From Comamonas sp. (GTDB taxonomy: Bacteria; Pseudomonadota; Gammaproteobacteria; Burkholderiales; Burkholderiaceae_C): DNA of 64,000 nucleotides. The DNA lies in assembly GCA_028690035.1 (NCBI GenBank), contig JAQVCA010000003.1, positions 124,001 through 188,000 on the forward strand. Direction: 5' to 3'. The notes under the pieces are model-generated. The model was not told the origin of the DNA. It was given only the letters and a program-made list of their open reading frames with translations, and made no database searches. The number at the start of each line of letters is the position of its first letter. Within the stretch, counting starts at the first letter, position 1. Shown here piece by piece: positions 61,237 through 64,000 of the stretch. A program made the translations under genes and the position numbers.

Positions 61237-62346
61237 TCACCGCGCTGTCTGCGCGGGCAGGTGCCGATCCATCCATGCCAGCAAATCGCGCCACATGGTG
61301 TGGATCTCGCTGCGCACCGGCATGCGCAGCGCATGGTGCAGCTCGATCGTCACCACCGGCACATCCAGATGCTTGCCGCCGTAGTTGCCCAGCGAACCCG
61401 GAAACACGCCCAGCTGGTCCAGCTGCAGCGGCCCCAGCTTTTGCGGCGGGGTTTGCGGGCCATCAAAGTCCAGCACCCCATAAGGCGCGTGGATGCTGAC
61501 CACCAGATCGGGATCGAAAGCCTGCATCTGCGCGTGCAGAAATTGCGACTCTGGCTCGGACAGCGGCGCCGGGCCAGGCCAGCGGCGCGGATCACGGCGC
61601 GTGCGTTTGTCCCAGTACAGCGGGGCGTCGCGCTCCCAGTCGGCGGTGGGGAAGTTGCGGTTCAAATCCACCCCTGAGGCATTGGTGCGCGTGGCCGGGC
61701 GCGCCAGCAGTCCATCGGGGTTGAGTACCGGAATAAAGCGCCAATGCACGGCGCGCCCCTCTTGCGCGAGGGCCTGCTGCGCCAGCGGCACCCAATGCAG
61801 TGCCAATGCCGCCGAGGTCAACTCATCGCCATGCATGGCCCCTATCACCAGCACGCGCCGGGGCGCCACCTGGCTGGCAGGCGGTGCCACATCGCGCCAG
61901 GCAATGGGGCGACCACGCACCGACTGCGCACCGCTGGGCGCCAGCTGCGCCTGCTCGCACAACGGGCGGCTCAGCGCGGCCCAGCGCGCCAACCAGGGGG
62001 CACATACCGCCGCCGGCACACTGGCATCGGCAGGCAGCGGCAAGACGGCCACAGGCGGCGGCGCCGGTGCAACACCGGGTGTCGGGGTGGGGCCCTGCGC
62101 GGGAGACTGTCCCCCAGCCGGCACCCCATGCTCCACGTGCAGATGGTGCAGGGCCACAGGAGGCCCTGCCTGGCGCATCTGCTGCACCGCATACCAGCCC
62201 ACGCCACCCAGCCCCAGGCAGAGCAATACCGCCAGGGCCAGGCCGCGCCGACGCGGCACTGGGGCAGCGCTGTGCATGGCAGATGTGGTCGCGCTCGCAG
62301 TGGTCGCGGTGGTGTCGGCTTCAGTGGGGCGTGGCGGTGTGGTCAT
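61237..62346 (-). CDS. M14 zinc carboxypeptidase, MpaA-like
   Basis: This 369-residue protein has a Thr-rich N-terminus, one membrane helix (~35-54) and an M14 domain. The zinc ligands are H172, E175 ('MHGDE') and H286 ('SIHAPYG'); substrate Arg is in 'DLNRNFP' and catalytic Glu335 is in 'VVTIELHHAL'. The pattern resembles murein peptide amidase A, which releases diaminopimelate from murein tripeptide. With a membrane anchor it would act outside the cytoplasm, unlike E. coli MpaA. The start at 62346 overlaps the ZIP gene by 26 bp; ATG 62277 is an alternative. No Shine-Dalgarno at either. Confidence 0.88.
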   Translation of the reverse strand: MTTPPRPTEADTTATTASATTSAMHSAAPVPRRRGLALAVLLCLGLGGVGWYAVQQMRQAGPPVALHHLHVEHGVPAGGQSPAQGPTPTPGVAPAPPPVAVLPLPADASVPAAVCAPWLARWAALSRPLCEQAQLAPSGAQSVRGRPIAWRDVAPPASQVAPRRVLVIGAMHGDELTSAALALHWVPLAQQALAQEGRAVHWRFIPVLNPDGLLARPATRTNASGVDLNRNFPTADWERDAPLYWDKRTRRDPRRWPGPAPLSEPESQFLHAQMQAFDPDLVVSIHAPYGVLDFDGPQTPPQKLGPLQLDQLGVFPGSLGNYGGKHLDVPVVTIELHHALRMPVRSEIHTMWRDLLAWMDRHLPAQTAR

Positions 62347-63322
62347 GGGTGTCGTGGTTGTGGTCGTCGTGTCCATGGACGGGGTCGTGCTCGTGATCGT
62401 GGTGCAGCGCTGGAGCAGCGCGCTGCACGGGAACATGGGGATCGTTGGGGCCATGGTCATGCCCGGCATGCGCCCAGCCGTGCGCCAGGTGGCTGACCAG
62501 CGCCACCAGCACAATGCCCACCACCAGCCACAGCACCTGGGCCAAGGTCTGGGTGGGTGACAGGCGCTTTTGCAGCTGTGGAATCAAATCCGCCAGCGCC
62601 ACATAAATAAAACTGCTGCATGCCACTGTCAAAAAGAACGGCAGCCAGTCGTGCAACTGCCCCACCAAAAAGTAACCGGTCAGCCCTCCCAGGGCCGTCA
62701 CCGCCCCGGCCAAAGAGACTTTGAGCATGGCCGTGCGCCGATGGCTGCCTTGCCCCAGCACCACCAGATCGCCCATGTGGTGCGGCACCTCATGCGCCAG
62801 CACCGATACAGCGGCAATCAGCCCCAGGCGCATGTCGGCCATGAAGGCCGAGGCAATCAGCACGCCATCGCCAAAGCAGTGCACGCTGTCGCCCGTCAGC
62901 AGCGACCAGCCACCACTGGCACGATGGTGGTGGTGCCCATGATCGTGCCCATGGCTGTGGTCGTGCGTCTGGTGGCTGGGGTGCAGGCTTTGCACCTCGG
63001 GGGCTGCGGCGTGCTCGGCATGCGCATGGCCATGCTCATGGCCGTGGTGCCACAGCTCGGCCTTGGTCAGCAGGAAGAAAAACACAATGCCCACCAGCAA
63101 CGTAGCAAACAGTGGCTGCGGGGCGATGCCGCTGGAAAATGCCTCAGGCAGCAGGTGCATGAAGGCGGTGGCCAACAGGGCGCCAGCCGCCAGACTGAGC
63201 AGCCCCTGCTGCGCACGCCCCGCACTGCCCTGGCCAAAGCCCACGCGCAGCAGCACATCGGCCACCCACACGCTGCCGATACCTGCGGCCAGTGTGGCCA
63301 AAAAAATTGCTACCAAAATCAT
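62321..63322 (-). CDS. ZIP family metal (zinc) transporter
   Basis: This 333-residue membrane protein has about eight helices and histidine-rich loops: a long one at ~92-133 ('HHGHEHGHAHAEHA', 'HDHSHGHDHGHHHHRA') and a His-rich C-terminus. The conserved transport motifs are 'HCFGDGVLIASAF' and 'HEVPHHMGDLVVL' in TM4 and TM5. ZIP proteins move zinc or related divalent ions into the cytoplasm. A perfect palindrome TGCAATATTGCA directly abuts the start codon. The gene overlaps the MpaA-like gene. Confidence 0.93.
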   Translation of the reverse strand: MILVAIFLATLAAGIGSVWVADVLLRVGFGQGSAGRAQQGLLSLAAGALLATAFMHLLPEAFSSGIAPQPLFATLLVGIVFFFLLTKAELWHHGHEHGHAHAEHAAAPEVQSLHPSHQTHDHSHGHDHGHHHHRASGGWSLLTGDSVHCFGDGVLIASAFMADMRLGLIAAVSVLAHEVPHHMGDLVVLGQGSHRRTAMLKVSLAGAVTALGGLTGYFLVGQLHDWLPFFLTVACSSFIYVALADLIPQLQKRLSPTQTLAQVLWLVVGIVLVALVSHLAHGWAHAGHDHGPNDPHVPVQRAAPALHHDHEHDPVHGHDDHNHDTHDHTATPH

Positions 63323-63334
63323 TGCAATATTGCA
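63323..63334. promoter_or_regulatory. Palindrome at the start of the ZIP gene
   Basis: TGCAATATTGCA is a perfect 12-bp palindrome immediately upstream of the ATG. No ribosome-binding site is visible. It may be an operator; it does not closely match the usual Zur consensus. Confidence 0.3.
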
Positions 63335-63339
63335 CCCGT

Positions 63340-63358
63340 AAAAAAAGGGCCGAAGCCC
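63340..63358 (-). terminator. Terminator of the uvrD-type gene
   Basis: On the minus strand GGGC-TTCG-GCCC is followed by seven T. The UUCG tetraloop makes the short stem stable. It lies ~94 bp after the helicase stop and just before the ZIP gene. Confidence 0.8.
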
Positions 63359-63451
63359 AAAAAGTTCGCAATTGTTACCCAGCGGCCTAGCCCCCCGGGT
63401 AACTCCTCATGAAAAACATACACGCGCTGTCAAGCCCCCCGCTGGGGCGCT

Positions 63452-64000
63452 CTACTCCACCACGGTCAGTTTGGCAATGCCCAGCGCCAGCCACTTGCTG
63501 CCGTGGCGCGCAAAGTGGACATGCGCGCGCGCATCCTCGCCCACGCCTTCCACCGCCAGCACCTTGCCCTCGCCAAACTTGGCGTGGAACACCTTCTGCC
63601 CCGCCTGAATGCCCGCACTGTTCGATGCGCTGCGGGCCTGACTGGTGCCACTGGTGGCGCTTGCTCCTAAAAAAGAAGCTGCTGGCGCTGACATGTAGTC
63701 ATTTTTTTGATTAAAACCACTTGAAAACCCATATCCGCCAGCGCCAAAAGCTTCTTTTTTAGGAGTGAACATGCCACGACCTGGCATGAGGCGCTTGAGC
63801 GCGCCATCGGGCAGTTCCTCCAGAAAACGGCTGGGCAGATTGAAGTTGGTGCGCCCATGCAGCATGCGGCTGTCGGCATGGCTCAGGTACAGGCGCTTGC
63901 GCGCGCGCGTCATGGCCACGTACATCAGGCGGCGCTCTTCTTCCAGACCCTCGCGGTCGCTCAGCGCGTTGTCGTGCGGGAACAAGCCCTCTTCCAGGCC
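63452..64000 (-). CDS. uvrD: UvrD/PcrA-type DNA helicase, 3' part only
   Basis: The visible 182 codons are the C-terminal end of a superfamily 1 helicase; the 5' part is outside the window. The sequence 'GLEEGLFPHDNALSDREGLEEERRLMYVAMTRARKRLYLSHA' carries motifs V-VI. After a linker, 'GIQAGQKVFHAKFGEGKVLAVEGVG...ARVHF-like' forms the Tudor-like C-terminal domain that contacts RNA polymerase in PcrA/UvrD. UvrD acts in nucleotide-excision and mismatch repair. An ~80-bp element of the window's repeat family lies inside the linker (see repeat copy I). Confidence 0.93.
   Translation of the reverse strand, partial: GLEEGLFPHDNALSDREGLEEERRLMYVAMTRARKRLYLSHADSRMLHGRTNFNLPSRFLEELPDGALKRLMPGRGMFTPKKEAFGAGGYGFSSGFNQKNDYMSAPAASFLGASATSGTSQARSASNSAGIQAGQKVFHAKFGEGKVLAVEGVGEDARAHVHFARHGSKWLALGIAKLTVVE
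63664..63765. repeat. 80-bp family element inside the uvrD coding region (copy I)
   Basis: A 26-bp near-perfect inverted repeat (63664-63689 with 63740-63765) encloses the same type of sequence. The core from GAAGCTGCTGGCGCT (63675) to AAAAGCTTC (63754) is exactly 80 bp. Its centre (AAAACCACTTGAAAACCC) resembles copy H. The reading frame stays open through it, encoding a Gly/Ala/Ser-rich linker. Confidence 0.75.

Overview
The window is about 64 kb of high-GC, gene-dense bacterial chromosome. Gene content and order point to a betaproteobacterium of the order Burkholderiales, most likely family Comamonadaceae. The supporting clues are tyrS / M23 peptidase / anmK / erpA / rpsI / rplM in a row, a DUF3567 gene, a two-gene cyanophycin synthetase locus with its DUF1854 and ABC-transporter partners, and an ahcY gene under an SAH riboswitch. 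The family assignment is an inference from this content. No rRNA, tRNA, insertion sequence or CRISPR repeat array was seen.

Region by region. 1-6.3 kb (minus strand) is the effector part of a type I-C CRISPR-Cas operon: cas3, cas5c, cas8c (with a probable nested cas11c) and cas7c, followed 13 bp later by a Bro-N domain gene that runs off the window edge. The adaptation genes and the array, if present, lie outside. 6.3-13.3 kb holds pyrC, a putative outer-membrane protein, glmS, an Lrp-type regulator, an orphan histidine kinase and glmU, so both dedicated enzymes at the ends of UDP-GlcNAc synthesis are near each other. 13.5-20.6 kb holds a bacteriohemerythrin behind an FNR-type site, tyrS, a murein peptidase, anmK, erpA, the rplM-rpsI ribosomal operon and rlmJ. 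20.6-25.2 kb holds rlpA and the one-carbon/methyl-cycle genes metF, tlyA and ahcY. 25.3-32.2 kb holds a PAS-PAS-GGDEF-EAL protein, the operon fabI / hydratase-phosphotransacetylase / acetate kinase, and a 3-hydroxybutyryl-CoA dehydrogenase.

32.3-40.8 kb is the cyanophycin locus: DUF1854 protein and a dedicated ABC exporter on the minus strand, and a degenerate plus a canonical cyanophycin synthetase on the plus strand. 40.8-49 kb holds nnrS, an aldehyde dehydrogenase, a Fur-box-preceded cytochrome c/FTR1 iron permease, riboflavin synthase behind an attenuator-like leader, DUF3108 and DUF3567 proteins, purU and a YciI protein. 49-64 kb holds a 2011-residue alpha-2-macroglobulin with an intact thioester motif, argH, a LytS/LytR-type two-component pair, a TPR protein and an L,D-transpeptidase that share a C-terminal domain, an MpaA-like carboxypeptidase, a ZIP metal transporter and the 3' part of a UvrD-type helicase.

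A family of roughly 80-bp inverted-repeat elements, with ends close to ATAGCTGCT and AGCAGCTAT, recurs at gene ends. Six near-full-length intergenic copies and two partial ones were found. One diverged copy sits inside the coding sequence of the UvrD-type helicase. The strongest leads for new biology are the Bro-N gene in the cas operon, the nested cas11c start, the cyanophycin transporter/DUF1854 pair, the repeat family with its in-gene copy, and the ribE leader.
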